64,000 nucleotides of DNA from CAVPGP01 sp963718065 (GTDB lineage: Bacteria; Actinomycetota; Thermoleophilia; Gaiellales; Gaiellaceae), in contig CAVQYE010000019.1 of assembly GCA_963718065.1 (NCBI GenBank), positions 124,001 to 188,000 of the forward strand, given 5' to 3'. Position 1 is the first letter of the stretch. Every line of letters begins with the position of its first letter. The notes beneath the pieces are model-generated. The model was not told the origin of the DNA. It did not search any database and worked only from the letters and a program-made list of their open reading frames with translations. This document shows, piece by piece, positions 54,797 to 63,254 of the stretch. The position numbers and the translations under genes were made by a program.

Positions 54797-56648
54797 GCCC
54801 GACCGGCCTTGTGCAGCTGCGCGTAGATGCTGCGCGCCGTCTTCGGCGGGCACGCCGGGCACGCCCTCGAGCTCGTCCTGCGTGGCGTTGAGCACGGCCT
54901 CGGCCGAGCCGAAGTGGCGCAGCAGCGCGCGGCGCCGCACCGGCCCGACGCCCTCGAGCCGGTCGAACATCGACTCGCGCGACGTGGCGTCGCGGCGCTG
55001 CCGGTGGAAGCCGATCGCGAAGCGGTGCGCCTCGTCGCGGATCCGCTGCAGCAGCTGCAAGCCCGCGGACGAGCGGTCGAGCAGGATCGGGTCGGGGACG
55101 CCCGGGCAGGAAGACCTCCTCCTCCTTCTTCGCCAGCGCGATCACGGCGACGCGCGGCAGGTCGAACGCCTGCATCGCCGCCAGCGCCGCCGACAGCTGT
55201 CCCTTGCCGCCGTCGATCACGACGAGGTTGGGCTCGGAGCAGAACGACTCGTCGTAGTTCTCCTCGGTCACCTCGCCGAGCCGGCGCGAACCGGCGCGAC
55301 ACCGCCTCGCCCATCGCCGCGAAGTCGTCCTGGCCCTCGAAGCGTGCGGATCCCGAACTTGCGGTAGTGCGCCTTCTTCTGCAGCGCGTCCTGGAAGACG
55401 ACCATCGACGCCACCGACGACTCGCCCTGGATCGTCGAGATGTCGAAGCACTCGATCCGCAACGGCAGCGATTCGAGGTTGAGCGCCTCGCGCAGCTCCT
55501 CGAGCGCGTGGACCCGCCGCTGGCGCTTCGTCTCGACCACGAACGCCTCGGAGTCGAGCGCGAGCCGCGCGTTCTGGTCGGCGAGCTCCTGCAGGCGCTT
55601 CTTCTCGCCCCGCTCGGGGACACGCACCTCGACCCGCGAGCCGCGCCGCTCCGAGAGGAACTGCTCCAGGACGGTCGTGTCGCCCGCCGCGGCCGGGACG
55701 ACGCAGCTGCGGCGGGATCGACGGCGCCGCGCCGTAGTACTCGAGGATGAACGCCTCGAGCACCTCCGCCGCGTCCTGGCCGGCGGCGTTCTCGAGGTGG
55801 AACGAGTAGCGGTCGACCATCTTGCCGTCGCGCAGCGGGAAGACCTGCACCGCCGCGCGCTCGCTGTCGGCCGCGAGCCCGATCACGTCGATCGTCCCGA
55901 CGGATCGCCGGTCGGCCGCCTGGCGCTCGGCCAGATGACGGATCGAGAAGAGGCGGTTGCGGTAGCGGGCGGCCTCCTCGAAGCGCTCGTTCTCGGCCGC
56001 CTCCTTCATCTGGCGCTCCAGCTCGCGCTCGATCGGCCGCGAGTCGCCCGAGAGGAACTCGATCACGCGGTCGATCAGCGCCGCGTAGTCCTCCTGCGAG
56101 ATGTAGCCGACGCACGGCGCGTGACAGCGTTCGATGTGGAAGTCGAGGCACGGGATGCCGCTGTGCCGCCCCGGCTTCGGGCCTTCGCAGGGCCGGTACT
56201 GGAAGACGCGGTTCAGCACGTCGAGCGTCTCACGCACCTTCTTCGCGTTCGCGTACGGTCCGAAGTAGACGACGCCGCGCCGGTGCCGCTCGCGGGTGAA
56301 CATCACTCGCGGGTAATCGTCCTCGACGGTCACGGCGATGTACGGAAAGGACTTGTCGTCGCGCAGGCGGACGTTGAACGGCGGCCGGTGGCGTTTGACG
56401 AGGTTCTGCTCGAGGTGGAGCGCCTCGACCTCGGTGCCCGTGACGATCACCTCCAGGTCGTCGATCCGGTCGACGAGCTGACCCAATCCCTGCCGCGTGT
56501 CGCCCGAGCGCTGGAAGTACGAGCGCACCCGTGGTCGCAGGGTCTTGGCCTTGCCGACGTACAGCACCTCTCCGGCTCCGTCGCGGAAGAGATAGACGCC
56601 CGGTTTCGCCGGCAGGCGCTTGAGCTTGTCCTCGAGCTTCGCCGCCAC
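54793..56648 (-). CDS. uvrC: Excinuclease ABC subunit C, frameshifted in the second half
   Basis: ATG 56646-56648 begins MAAKLEDKLKRLPAKPGVYL. The GIY-YIG nuclease has GEVLYVGKAKTLRPRVRSYF. Then come CEGPKPGRHSGIPCLDFHI, the UVR motif (RQMKEAAENERFEEAARYRN), the RNase H-like part (RIECFDISTIQGESSVASMV; NLVVIDGGKGQLSAALAAM) and the helix-hairpin-helix end (LEGVGPVRRRALLRHFGSAE). Frame changes occur near 55705, 55345, 55280 and 55100. About 620 residues. It makes both incisions in nucleotide excision repair. Confidence 0.93.
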
Positions 56649-56670
56649 GGCGCCTAGCGTAGCCCTGGCC

Positions 56671-57021
56671 TTACCCGCCGCCGAGCCGGTCCGGGGTCAG
56701 CTCGTCGACGATCGCGAAGACGTTGTCGGGATCGATGCCGAGCTCCCTCGCGAGCGACTCGACGACCTGTGCTCGCACCCGGCGCACGAGGTCGGGCGGG
56801 CGCCCCGCGCCGATCCGGATGTGGACGATCGGCGGGTGCGTGTGCTGTGGCTGCTCCTCGGCCGCGTCGTCGCCCTCGACGTAGTCGACCGTGTGCCACG
56901 TGGCCCAGGTCTCGTGCGGCGGCTCGTCGAGGAGGGCCGCGACATCGCGGCAAAGCGCCCGCATGGCGGCGACCGTGTCGACGCCCGGCTGGGGCAGCGC
57001 GCTGATCTCGAGCACCGGCAT
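56671..57021 (-). CDS. Tautomerase-superfamily-like protein
   Basis: MPVLEISALPQPGVDTVAAM places Pro directly after Met, the catalytic amine of the 4-oxalocrotonate tautomerase superfamily. The chain continues ETWATWHTVDYVEGDDAAEE, HPPIVHIRIGAGRPPDLVRR and ESLARELGIDPDNVFAIVDE. The length of 116 residues fits MIF-like or cis-CaaD-like members. Its substrate is unknown. It is divergent from the glycosidase-like lipoprotein, with element copy A between them. Confidence 0.65.
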   Translation of the reverse strand: MPVLEISALPQPGVDTVAAMRALCRDVAALLDEPPHETWATWHTVDYVEGDDAAEEQPQHTHPPIVHIRIGAGRPPDLVRRVRAQVVESLARELGIDPDNVFAIVDELTPDRLGGG

Positions 57022-57031
57022 CGCGCCAGCG

Positions 57032-57197
57032 TAGGAGGGTTTGGTGGAACGTGCCTCGTCGTCGGGGCGCGATGGTCGTTCCGAGTCAAGGACGCAGGGA
57101 GCGCGGGATAGCGGTGCTATCTCCGCGACCGAGGACGCCGAAGCGGGGCGAGCAGCGCGTTCCGACGGCTCAGGCCGCGTTTCGCCGAGCCCTCCTA
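57032..57197 (+). ncRNA. Candidate structured leader RNA, copy A (upstream of glycosidase-like lipoprotein)
   Basis: TAGGAGGGTTTGG (57032-57044) pairs over 13 bp with CCGAGCCCTCCTA (57185-57197), two pairs being G-U on the plus strand. GGAACGTGC (57046-57054) pairs with GCGCGTTCC (57155-57163), and CTCGTC (57055-57060) with GGCGAG (57147-57152). An inner hairpin GATAGC-GGT-GCTATC lies in 57104-57125. The 54-base block 57050-57103 is identical to copy B. The element ends 38 bases before the downstream GTG at 57236. Confidence 0.6.
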
Positions 57198-57235
57198 GGG
57201 CGTTTGCGGTCGGCGGGGCGGGTCAGAACCGAGGC

Positions 57236-58330
57236 GTGGCGATTCGTGCGGCGATCGCAGGGCTCCTGCTGGCGATGCTCGCGGGCTGTGGCGGCTCGAG
57301 CCCGCCGCGGCTCGTCGTCGGCGCGGTCGAGGATGCCGCCAAGTCCGGTGACGCGTCGGCGCAGGTCCAGCTCGCGAAGCACGCCGGGTTCAAGGCCCTC
57401 GTCTTCAGCGCGGTGTGGACGCCGCCGCTCGAGTCGCCGCCGGTCGCGGAGCTGGACGCGCTCCGCCGGGCGGCCGAGGCGGCGGCCGACGCGAACGTCC
57501 GCCCGATCGTCGCCGTCTACCAGTTCAGCAGCGCGACGCCGCTCACCGCCGAGGCGCGCACGCAGTTTGCCTCGTACGCCGCGTCCATTCCGCGGGCGAT
57601 CCCGGCGGTCCGCGACGTGATCGTCGGCAACGAGCCGAACCTCAATCTCTTCTGGCAGCCCCAGTTCACCCCCGACGGAGCTGACGCGGCGGCGTCCGCG
57701 TACCTGGCCCTGCTGGCCGAGACATACGACGCGCTGAAAGCGGTCGACGAGGACGTGAACGTGATCGGCGGCGCGCTCGCGCCCCGCGGACAGGACAAGG
57801 CGGGCGCCGCGCGCGAGACGCACTCGCCGACGACCTTCATCGAGGATCTCGGCACCGCATACCGGGCGAGCGGGCGAACGGCGCCGGTGCTGGACATGTT
57901 CGACCTGCATCCGTACGGCACGAACTCGAGCGAGCCGACGATCCCGCACCCGAACACGCGCACGATCGGGCTCGCGGACTACGACAAGCTCCAGCGGCTC
58001 CTGCGCGAGGCGTTCGGCTCTGAACTGCCGGTCGTCTACGGCGAGTACGGGATCGAGACGACCGTCGAGGGGCAGGAGGCGGCGTACACCGGCACCGAGC
58101 CGCCGTCCATCAGGCCGGTGTCGCCCGTCGAGCAGGCACGGCGTTACGTGGCCGCGATCGAGCTGGCGGCCTGCCAACCACTCGTCCGGATGCTGCTCTT
58201 CTTCCACGTCACCGACGAGGCGCAGCTCGAGCGGCTGCAGACAGGCGTCTACTACGCGAACGAGGTCCCGAAGCCGGCCCGCGCGGATGTCAGCACCGCG
58301 AGCATGGAGCCGGAATGCGCAACGCCGTAG
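57236..58330 (+). CDS. Glycosidase-like lipoprotein (clan GH-A-like)
   Basis: The GTG at 57236 starts VAIRAAIAGLLLAMLAGCGG with lipobox LAGC. The barrel shows ANVRPIVAVYQFSS, RDVIVGNEPNLNLFWQPQF (acid/base Glu in NEP), LDMFDLHPYGTNSSEP and LPVVYGEYGIETTVEGQ, whose Glu is the expected nucleophile. 364 residues, frame intact. It would act at the cell surface on an unknown polysaccharide. The partial gene at 1-782 is a paralogue. It has the candidate leader element directly upstream. Confidence 0.75.
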   Translation: MAIRAAIAGLLLAMLAGCGGSSPPRLVVGAVEDAAKSGDASAQVQLAKHAGFKALVFSAVWTPPLESPPVAELDALRRAAEAAADANVRPIVAVYQFSSATPLTAEARTQFASYAASIPRAIPAVRDVIVGNEPNLNLFWQPQFTPDGADAAASAYLALLAETYDALKAVDEDVNVIGGALAPRGQDKAGAARETHSPTTFIEDLGTAYRASGRTAPVLDMFDLHPYGTNSSEPTIPHPNTRTIGLADYDKLQRLLREAFGSELPVVYGEYGIETTVEGQEAAYTGTEPPSIRPVSPVEQARRYVAAIELAACQPLVRMLLFFHVTDEAQLERLQTGVYYANEVPKPARADVSTASMEPECATP

Positions 58331-58347
58331 GCGCTAGCCTAGGACGC

Positions 58348-59053
58348 GTGAGCGAGCCCCAGGACAGCGGCCAGTACGTCGCGTACACGTTCTTCAAGGT
58401 CGATCCGGCCTGGCGCCGGCTGCCGGTCGAGGAGCGGAACGCCGGCAAGGAGGCGTTCGCCGAGGTCGTCGAGGAGTGGGCCGGCCGCCTGGACGCCGTT
58501 CGCACGTACAGCGTCACCGGCGTGCGCGCCGACGCGGACTTCTTTCTCTGGAAGATCACGCAGCGCTACGAGGATCTCGGCGAGCTCGGCGCAGCGCTGA
58601 ACGCGACGCCGCTCGCCGGCTGGCTCGAGACGCCGTACTCCTATCTCGCGACGACGAAGCCCTCGCAGTACACGAGCGCCCGGCGCGCGCGCAAGGTCGT
58701 GCCGCGCGGGCAGCCGTACCTCGTCGTCTACCCGTTCGTGAAGATCCGGCCGTGGTACGAGCTGCCTGTCGAGAAGCGGCAGAAGGCGATGGACGAGCAC
58801 ATCCGCATCGGCGCCGAGTTCACGACGATCCAGAACCACACGACGTACTCGTTCGGGATCGACGACCAGGAGTTCATGACCGTGTTCGAATGCGAGGAGC
58901 CCGCCGACTTCATGCACCTGATGCTGACGCTGCGTGAGACGGAGGCGTCCTCGCTACACGGAACGCGACACGCCGATCTTCGTCGGCCAGCACTTGCCGG
59001 TGCGCGAGGCGCTCGACCGCCTCGACGGCGTCGCCTCGCGCGTCGAAGCCTGA
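58348..59053 (+). CDS. hemQ: Coproheme decarboxylase / chlorite dismutase family (HemQ), one frameshift
   Basis: The GTG at 58348 gives VSEPQDSGQYVAYTFFKVDP. Typical blocks are FFLWKITQRYEDLGELGAAL, SYLATTKPSQYTSARRAR, YLVVYPFVKIRPWYELPVEK (Tyr-bearing motif), QKAMDEHIRIGAEF and IQNHTTYSFGIDDQEFMTVF (haem-ligand His region). A one-base change near 58950 restores RDTPIFVGQHLPVREALDRL to TGA 59051-59053. About 234 residues. It performs the last step of coproporphyrin-dependent haem synthesis, usual in Gram-positive bacteria. Confidence 0.9.
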
Positions 59054-59060
59054 GCGCAGC

Positions 59061-59437
59061 TCAGCTGTAGCGGTGCTGGTCGCGCCAGATCCGGAACATC
59101 GCGTAGCCGCCGGCGCCGAGCGCGAGGAAGAAGACGAGGGCGTCGAGCCCGCTGAGGTTCCGGTTGAGGAAGTAGTGCCCGAGGTCGAGCACGATCAGGA
59201 GCGCCCCGCCGTAGAAGACGGCGCCGAGCCCTCGTCGACCAGGCGTCGATGTCGCTGCGGCGCTCGCGCCAGACGAGGAAGATGAAGTAGGCGATCGCGA
59301 GGAAGAACGCGATCGAGACGAGCATCGAGAGCGCAAGCAGCGTCGACTGCAGCTGAGAGCACGACCACGACGAGCGCGACAAGGGCGACGATCGCGAGCC
59401 CGCGGACGGTTGGGTTCATCCTGTTGAAGAAGCTCAT
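59061..59437 (-). CDS. Small membrane protein, frameshifted
   Basis: ATG 59435-59437 overlaps the upstream stop (ATGA) and gives MSFFNRMNPTVRGLAIVALV. Stitched across two changes near 59350 and 59232 it has about four helices: AIVALVALVVVVLS, LSMLVSIAFFLAIAYFIFLV, AVFYGGALLIVLDLGHYFL and LVFFLALGAGGYAMFRIWR. About 125 residues, ending RDQHRYS. Function unknown; probably coupled with the next membrane gene. Confidence 0.6.
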
Positions 59438-59788
59438 GCGGTCATGTAAGCGCGAATAGCGAGTGCGGCGGCGACGGCGGTCGCACCGGCGAACCAGGCG
59501 AGCCGCGTGCGAGCGTCGCTTGGAGCGTAGAGCCACGGCGCGAGCACCGCGAGCAGCGCGAACGACCCGTAGGCGTAGTGGAGTTGGTCGGCGGCCCGGT
59601 GCCCGTCAGAGAGCAGCAGCAGGCCGAGGCCGACCTGCGCGACGATGAGCGTCTGCGCAAGCGCGAGCAGGTGCGCGACCGCTCTGCCGGCCGTGGCGCG
59701 GCGCGCGCCACGCGACGAACCCCGCGACCGCCGACAGCGCACAGGCCGCGATGACGAGGAATGCGTTTGCGTGGTGGGCCGTTAGCAT
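59434..59788 (-). CDS. Four-helix membrane protein (one frameshift)
   Basis: ATG 59786-59788 begins MLTAHHANAFLVIAACALSA, followed by AVAGFVAWRA. A frame change near 59705 leads to LLALAQTLIVAQVGLGLLLL, LHYAYGSFALLAVLAPWLYA and TRLAWFAGATAVAAALAIRA. About 118 residues. The His-rich start and DQLHYAYG recall small haem- or copper-linked membrane proteins, but this is only a resemblance. Divergent from the peroxiredoxin gene. Confidence 0.6.
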
Positions 59789-59837
59789 CGTTCGAAAGGT
59801 ACCGACGAGTGCCGTTCACTTCACCGAAAGGGAGCAC

Positions 59838-60296
59838 ATGGTCGAGGAAGGCAAGCCCGCCCCGGATTTCCAGCTCGAGACCGACGCCGGCGAGACCGTC
59901 AGCCTGAAGGACTTCCGCGGCAAGCCGGTCATCCTCTACTTCTATCCCAAGGACGACACGCCCGGCTGCACGGCGCAGGCGTGCGGGATCCGCGACGACT
60001 ACGGGCGCTTCGAGGAGGCGGGCGCGGTCGTGCTGGGCGTCAGCCCCGACTCGGTCAAGTCGCACGTCAAGTTCAAGGAGAAGTACGGCCTCCCGTTCAC
60101 GCTGCTCGCCGACCCGGAGCACGAGGTCGCCGACGAGTACGGCGTCTGGGCAGAGAAGAAGTACATGGGCAAGACGTACTGGGGCGTCCAGCGGTCGACG
60201 TTCATCATCGACAAGGACGGCATCCTCACCACCGTGATGCACAAGGTGAAGCCCGACACGCACGCGGACGAGGTGCTGGAAGCGTTGCCTTCCTAG
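59838..60296 (+). CDS. Thioredoxin-dependent peroxiredoxin (Bcp/PrxQ)
   Basis: ATG 59838 follows AAAGGGAGC. MVEEGKPAPDFQLETDAGET, LYFYPKDDTPGCTAQACGIR (peroxidatic Cys; a second Cys five residues later as in the PrxQ type), VVLGVSPDSVKSHVKFKEKY and QRSTFIIDKDGILTTVMHKV are all present. 152 residues. It reduces hydroperoxides in the cytoplasm. Confidence 0.95.
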   Translation: MVEEGKPAPDFQLETDAGETVSLKDFRGKPVILYFYPKDDTPGCTAQACGIRDDYGRFEEAGAVVLGVSPDSVKSHVKFKEKYGLPFTLLADPEHEVADEYGVWAEKKYMGKTYWGVQRSTFIIDKDGILTTVMHKVKPDTHADEVLEALPS

Positions 60297-60377
60297 GCGA
60301 CCACGACGCCACGGGAAGAGCGGCCGGAAGGCGGCGTTTTCAGACGCTGGTCACCGGCTCGCGGCCAACGCTCTTTG

Positions 60378-60388
60378 TGGTCAGACCA
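60378..60388. promoter_or_regulatory. FadR/GntR-like operator dyad, site 1
   Basis: TGGTCAGACCA is a perfect 5-1-5 dyad of the GntR/FadR type (TGGTCnGACCA). A second dyad, GTCACAC-AGAA-GTGTGAC, follows at once (60390-60407). No GntR gene is in the window. Confidence 0.45.
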
Positions 60389-60454
60389 AGTCACACAGAA
60401 GTGTGACGAACAATCCCCAGAACGTTCATCGATGCGGGGTTGCCGCAGAATTTC

Positions 60455-60465
60455 TGGTCAGACCA
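60455..60465. promoter_or_regulatory. FadR/GntR-like operator dyad, site 2
   Basis: The same TGGTCAGACCA occurs 77 bases downstream of site 1 and is followed by AAGTGTCACGGAAGTGTCAC, a variant of the sequence after site 1. Tandem arrangement favours a real binding site over chance. Confidence 0.45.
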
Positions 60466-60606
60466 AGTGTCACGGAAGTGTCACAGTGAGTCCACAGCTT
60501 CGCTTGCCGGGGAACGAGGCATGGCGCCGGTCTCGGTGCCGCTGTGAGCGCCGTTATTGAGTCGGTTGCGCCTGTTCCTGGGCGAGCGTGGGCGCCTCGC
60601 CCAGCA

Positions 60607-60658
60607 GACGGCGTCTCAGCCGCCGACGGCGCCTCACCGCAGACGGCGTCTCACCCGC
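60607..60658. repeat. Three 17-18-base tandem units
   Basis: GACGGCGTCTCA, GACGGCGCCTCA and GACGGCGTCTCA begin at 60607, 60625-60626 and 60642, each followed by a C/G-rich spacer. They lie just past the glutaredoxin stop codon. Confidence 0.6.
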
Positions 60659-60666
60659 GGGGGCGG

Positions 60667-61026
60667 TTACGTCAGTGCGACGGTCTGCTCGACCCGCGAC
60701 GCGGCGTAGTCGCCGCCGAGCTTCTCCTCGAGGAGCAGCTCGAGCTCACCAGATGTCGCCAGCTCCTCGACGATGTCGGCCCCGCCGACGAGCTCACCCT
60801 TGACGAAGATCTGCGGGATCGTCGGCCAGCCGGAGAGCGCCGAGAGATCCTGGCGGATCTGCGGATCGGGGAGAACGTCGACCGTCGTCACGGGCGCACC
60901 GGCGCTGCGAAGCGCCTTCAGAGCGCGATCGGAGTTGCCGCACATGACGAGCGACGGGCTCCCTTTCATGAACAGGGTCACATCCGAGCCGTCGATGACC
61001 GCCTTGATCTGCTCGCTGTAGCTCAT
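60667..61026 (-). CDS. Monothiol glutaredoxin with CGNS active site
   Basis: ATG 61024-61026 overlaps the bolA stop (ATGA). MSYSEQIKAVIDGSDVTLFM, KGSPSLVMCGNSDRALKALR, SGWPTIPQIFVKGELVGGAD and EELATSGELELLLEEKLGGD match Grx4/GrxD. The usual CGFS motif reads CGNS here; the Lys before it (KGSP) and the TIPQIFV and GGAD blocks are intact. 119 residues. CGFS glutaredoxins carry iron-sulfur clusters, often with BolA, encoded next door. Confidence 0.88.
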   Translation of the reverse strand: MSYSEQIKAVIDGSDVTLFMKGSPSLVMCGNSDRALKALRSAGAPVTTVDVLPDPQIRQDLSALSGWPTIPQIFVKGELVGGADIVEELATSGELELLLEEKLGGDYAASRVEQTVALT

Positions 61027-61271
61027 GCAATTCCCTCCGTGCTTGGTGTGCGGGTCTTGATCCGGAGCTCGTGGATCGTCCCGTCCTGGAGCGGCGACTC
61101 GAGCGCCGCGTAGACGAGACGGTGAGCCGCGACGAGCGAGAGCCCGCTGAAGCGCGGGCTCTCGATCGTCACCTGGAAGTGGTCGCCGCCGCCCGTCCGG
61201 TCCTGGACGGAGAGCTCACCTGCCTCCGGGAAGGCTTCCCGGAGCAGAGTCTCGAGACGGGCGGCGCTCAC
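61023..61271 (-). CDS. BolA family protein
   Basis: MSAARLETLLREAFPEAGEL, GGGDHFQVTIESPRFSGLSL, VAAHRLVYAALESPLQDGTI and HELRIKTRTP give the BolA fold with a conserved His in the AHRLVY helix. 82 residues. The four-base overlap with the glutaredoxin gene supports a BolA-Grx [2Fe-2S] complex. Confidence 0.93.
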   Translation of the reverse strand: MSAARLETLLREAFPEAGELSVQDRTGGGDHFQVTIESPRFSGLSLVAAHRLVYAALESPLQDGTIHELRIKTRTPSTEGIA

Positions 61272-61292
61272 GCATTCGATCGTAGCTTCCAG

Positions 61293-62762
61293 CTAGAAGC
61301 CCACGTGGATGTGGTCGGCGTGGTCGGCGAGCGGGAACGAGGGCCCGCCCAGTCCCAGCAGCGAGATCACCTGCAGCGGCCGCACCTCCGGCGGGAGCAA
61401 CAGCAGTGCCCGGACAGCATCCTCGGTGAGGCCGCCCGGCTCCTGGTTGCCGGCGATCAGGGTTCCGTCGAGTGCGGCGACGTCGACTGCGCGGCCGTAG
61501 ACATGCGCGGAGATGACGCCGGGGCGAGCGTAGAGCCGGTGTCCCGACTCGAGACTCGACACGGTCACGGTGCCGAACGTGTCGGCCAGGTAACCGAGGA
61601 CGGCGAGCACCCGGACGTCGATCCGTCCGGCCTCGACATCTGCACGGCCCGAAGGCATCAGCACGACCCGTTCGTCAGCGAGCAGGCGCTTCGAGAGAGC
61701 GTCCTTGCGGGCCTTCAGGCCCTGGACGAGCGAGAGCATGCCGACGGCCCGGTCGTAGTGGGCGAGTGCGACTGCGCGATCCGCGACGCCGGTGTTGCCG
61801 GCACTCGCGAGCACGCGGTCCCACGCCCGGCCGTGCCCGGAGGCGAGCCGTGAGGCGAGCTCCTGCAGGCTTCCGTTCGCACCCTCGGCGCGATACGTCC
61901 CGAGCAGGAGCGCCCAGTCGACGTGGTATTGACGAGCGACCGCGCGGACGCGCTTCGCGAAGCCCTTCGAGAGCCGCGCGCTGGGCGGGATCGGGTCGGG
62001 CAGCGCCGCGTTGACCCAGACGATGCTCGCCGAGCTCGGTGCGTGGACTTCCGGATCGGGGGCGGGCGCGGCGAGGGGAGCAGTCGCGACCGGCTCCGAT
62101 ACCGCCTTCGGCTCGGCGGCGACCGTTGCGCGATGCACGACGTGCACCGGCTTCGGGGCAGCGGCCGCCGGCGCAGCGCTCGGCGCCGACCAGGTGCCGT
62201 GGACGGCCTCGGGCGCGGCCGCGACGTCAACCGCCGGTGCGGGGGTTGCTGCAGGAGCCGGGACTGCTGCCGGCACCTCGACGGGCGTGGGCGTTGCTGC
62301 CGGTGCGGCTTCCGGTGCAGGCTCTGCGGCCGGCGCGGCCGCCGGGTCGGTCGCCGTGGTCTCGTCGGTCGCTCCGTCCGGGTCGAGCGTCTCGGCTGAG
62401 ACAGCGTCAGTCGTCGTCGCCGTGGTCGACGTGTCGGTCGCGGTGGCGAGCGTGGGCGGATCGTCGAGCAGCTCGGCGACCCGCGAGCCGGCGCCGGCCG
62501 TGAAGGCGGCGCCCGCGAAGAAGATCACGGCCATCGCCGCGACGGCAAGGCGGTGATGGACGCGCGGACGGCTCAGCCGGGAGGCGCGCAGGCGCGGCTC
62601 GGCGAAGATCGGCGGCGGCACGGACGCGGGCGGCGGGCCCGCCGGCATCGCGTCGGCCCGCGCGGGCAGCGCGGTCCCAGCAGGGGCACGGTCGCGCCAC
62701 GAAAGTGCGGCGGCGACACCGAGCGCGAAGACGAACAGGACATGAAGGCGGCGTAGGGGCAT
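61293..62762 (-). CDS. Membrane-anchored wall hydrolase-like protein (M15-like C-terminus)
   Basis: The start is the ATG at 62760-62762, behind GAGGAGTTGGGCA. It has two hydrophobic segments (LRRLHVLFVFALGVAAALSW; LAVAAMAVIFFAGAAFTAG), then a Pro/Ala/Thr-rich stretch of about 150 residues. A lysozyme-like patch follows (YHVDWALLLGTYRAEGANGS), and a C-terminal domain has SGHRLYARPGVISAHVYGRA, RAVDVAALDGT and DHADHIHVGF, recalling the SxHxxGxAxD and HxH metal sites of M15 peptidases. 489 residues, frame intact. It has a structured leader. Confidence 0.7.
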   Translation of the reverse strand: MPLRRLHVLFVFALGVAAALSWRDRAPAGTALPARADAMPAGPPPASVPPPIFAEPRLRASRLSRPRVHHRLAVAAMAVIFFAGAAFTAGAGSRVAELLDDPPTLATATDTSTTATTTDAVSAETLDPDGATDETTATDPAAAPAAEPAPEAAPAATPTPVEVPAAVPAPAATPAPAVDVAAAPEAVHGTWSAPSAAPAAAAPKPVHVVHRATVAAEPKAVSEPVATAPLAAPAPDPEVHAPSSASIVWVNAALPDPIPPSARLSKGFAKRVRAVARQYHVDWALLLGTYRAEGANGSLQELASRLASGHGRAWDRVLASAGNTGVADRAVALAHYDRAVGMLSLVQGLKARKDALSKRLLADERVVLMPSGRADVEAGRIDVRVLAVLGYLADTFGTVTVSSLESGHRLYARPGVISAHVYGRAVDVAALDGTLIAGNQEPGGLTEDAVRALLLLPPEVRPLQVISLLGLGGPSFPLADHADHIHVGF

Positions 62763-62763
62763 T

Positions 62764-62910
62764 GCCCAACTCCTCGGATTGGGCGCCCAGGCCACCCCTG
62801 CGGCGCGATTTCGGTCTTGCCCTACGTGGACCCGCCGCCGCAGACGGGCTCACCCCCTCAACGTCGGCAGGCGTCTCACCTTCTCCGTCCCTCACATGAG
62901 GGATCCGCGG
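62764..62910 (-). promoter_or_regulatory. Structured leader of the wall-hydrolase gene (possible riboswitch)
   Basis: On the minus strand CTGCGGCG (62843-62836) pairs with CGCCGCAG (62805-62798), with GGTC/GACC stacked inside. A second hairpin GCCCAA/TTGGGC (62784-62779 and 62769-62764) holds the GGAG ribosome site in its loop, directly before the ATG. Stretches such as GGGGGTGAGCCCGTC, TAGGGCAAGACCGAAATC and CCCAATCCGAGGAG loosely recall c-di-AMP (ydaO-type) riboswitches, which often precede wall-hydrolase genes, but the match is incomplete. Confidence 0.4.
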
Positions 62911-62918
62911 CCGAAAGA

Positions 62919-63254
62919 TCAGCCGAGCGTCAGCTGCTCGCCCTCGCGGAGCCCCTGCCCCGCTCCCTCAGCGAGCTCGATCACGGCCTTCGCGCCACGC
63001 TTGGAGGCGAACCGCCACGGCCGGACCGTCTGGACACCGACCACGCGCAGCTCCCGGTCGACAAAGACCGCGTCGATCGCGAACCGCATGAAGAGCATGT
63101 GGATCGATCCGGCCGGCTTGAGGAAGATGCCCTCGTCCGGATCGAGCGAGGCTCGGCCGAGCAGTCCCCGCATCCGCGAGAACGGGTTTGAAGCGACCGC
63201 GCAACGAGCGCACAGCACGGTTCCGTCCTCGCGAGTCACTGCCGCCGTCTTCAT
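62919..63254 (-). CDS. DUF192 protein
   Basis: ATG 63252-63254 gives MKTAAVTREDGTVLCARCAV. The DUF192 core is NPFSRMRGLLGRASLDPDEG, IFLKPAGSIHMLFMRFAIDA, VFVDRELRVVGVQTVRPWRF and KAVIELAEGAGQGLREGEQL. 111 residues. The family is of unknown function and often lies near Tad pilus genes, as here. Confidence 0.9.
   Translation of the reverse strand: MKTAAVTREDGTVLCARCAVASNPFSRMRGLLGRASLDPDEGIFLKPAGSIHMLFMRFAIDAVFVDRELRVVGVQTVRPWRFASKRGAKAVIELAEGAGQGLREGEQLTLG

Larger units (their letters stand above)
60297..60666. other. Gene-free stretch (370 bases) with operator-like dyads, a hairpin and tandem repeats
   Basis: No open frame here looks coding. It holds two TGGTCAGACCA dyads (listed below), a 9-bp hairpin CTGGGCGAG/CTCGCCCAG at 60578-60604 that may terminate the glutaredoxin transcript, and three GACGGCG(T/C)CTCA units at 60607-60658. 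Confidence 0.6.

Noticed and set aside
57041..57235. In-frame upstream extension of the glycosidase-like gene through the leader element
   Set aside because: It would place a charged Ser/Arg-rich stretch before a lipoprotein signal peptide; the GTG at 57236 directly before the signal is preferred. Kept in mind as an alternative peptide reading of the element.
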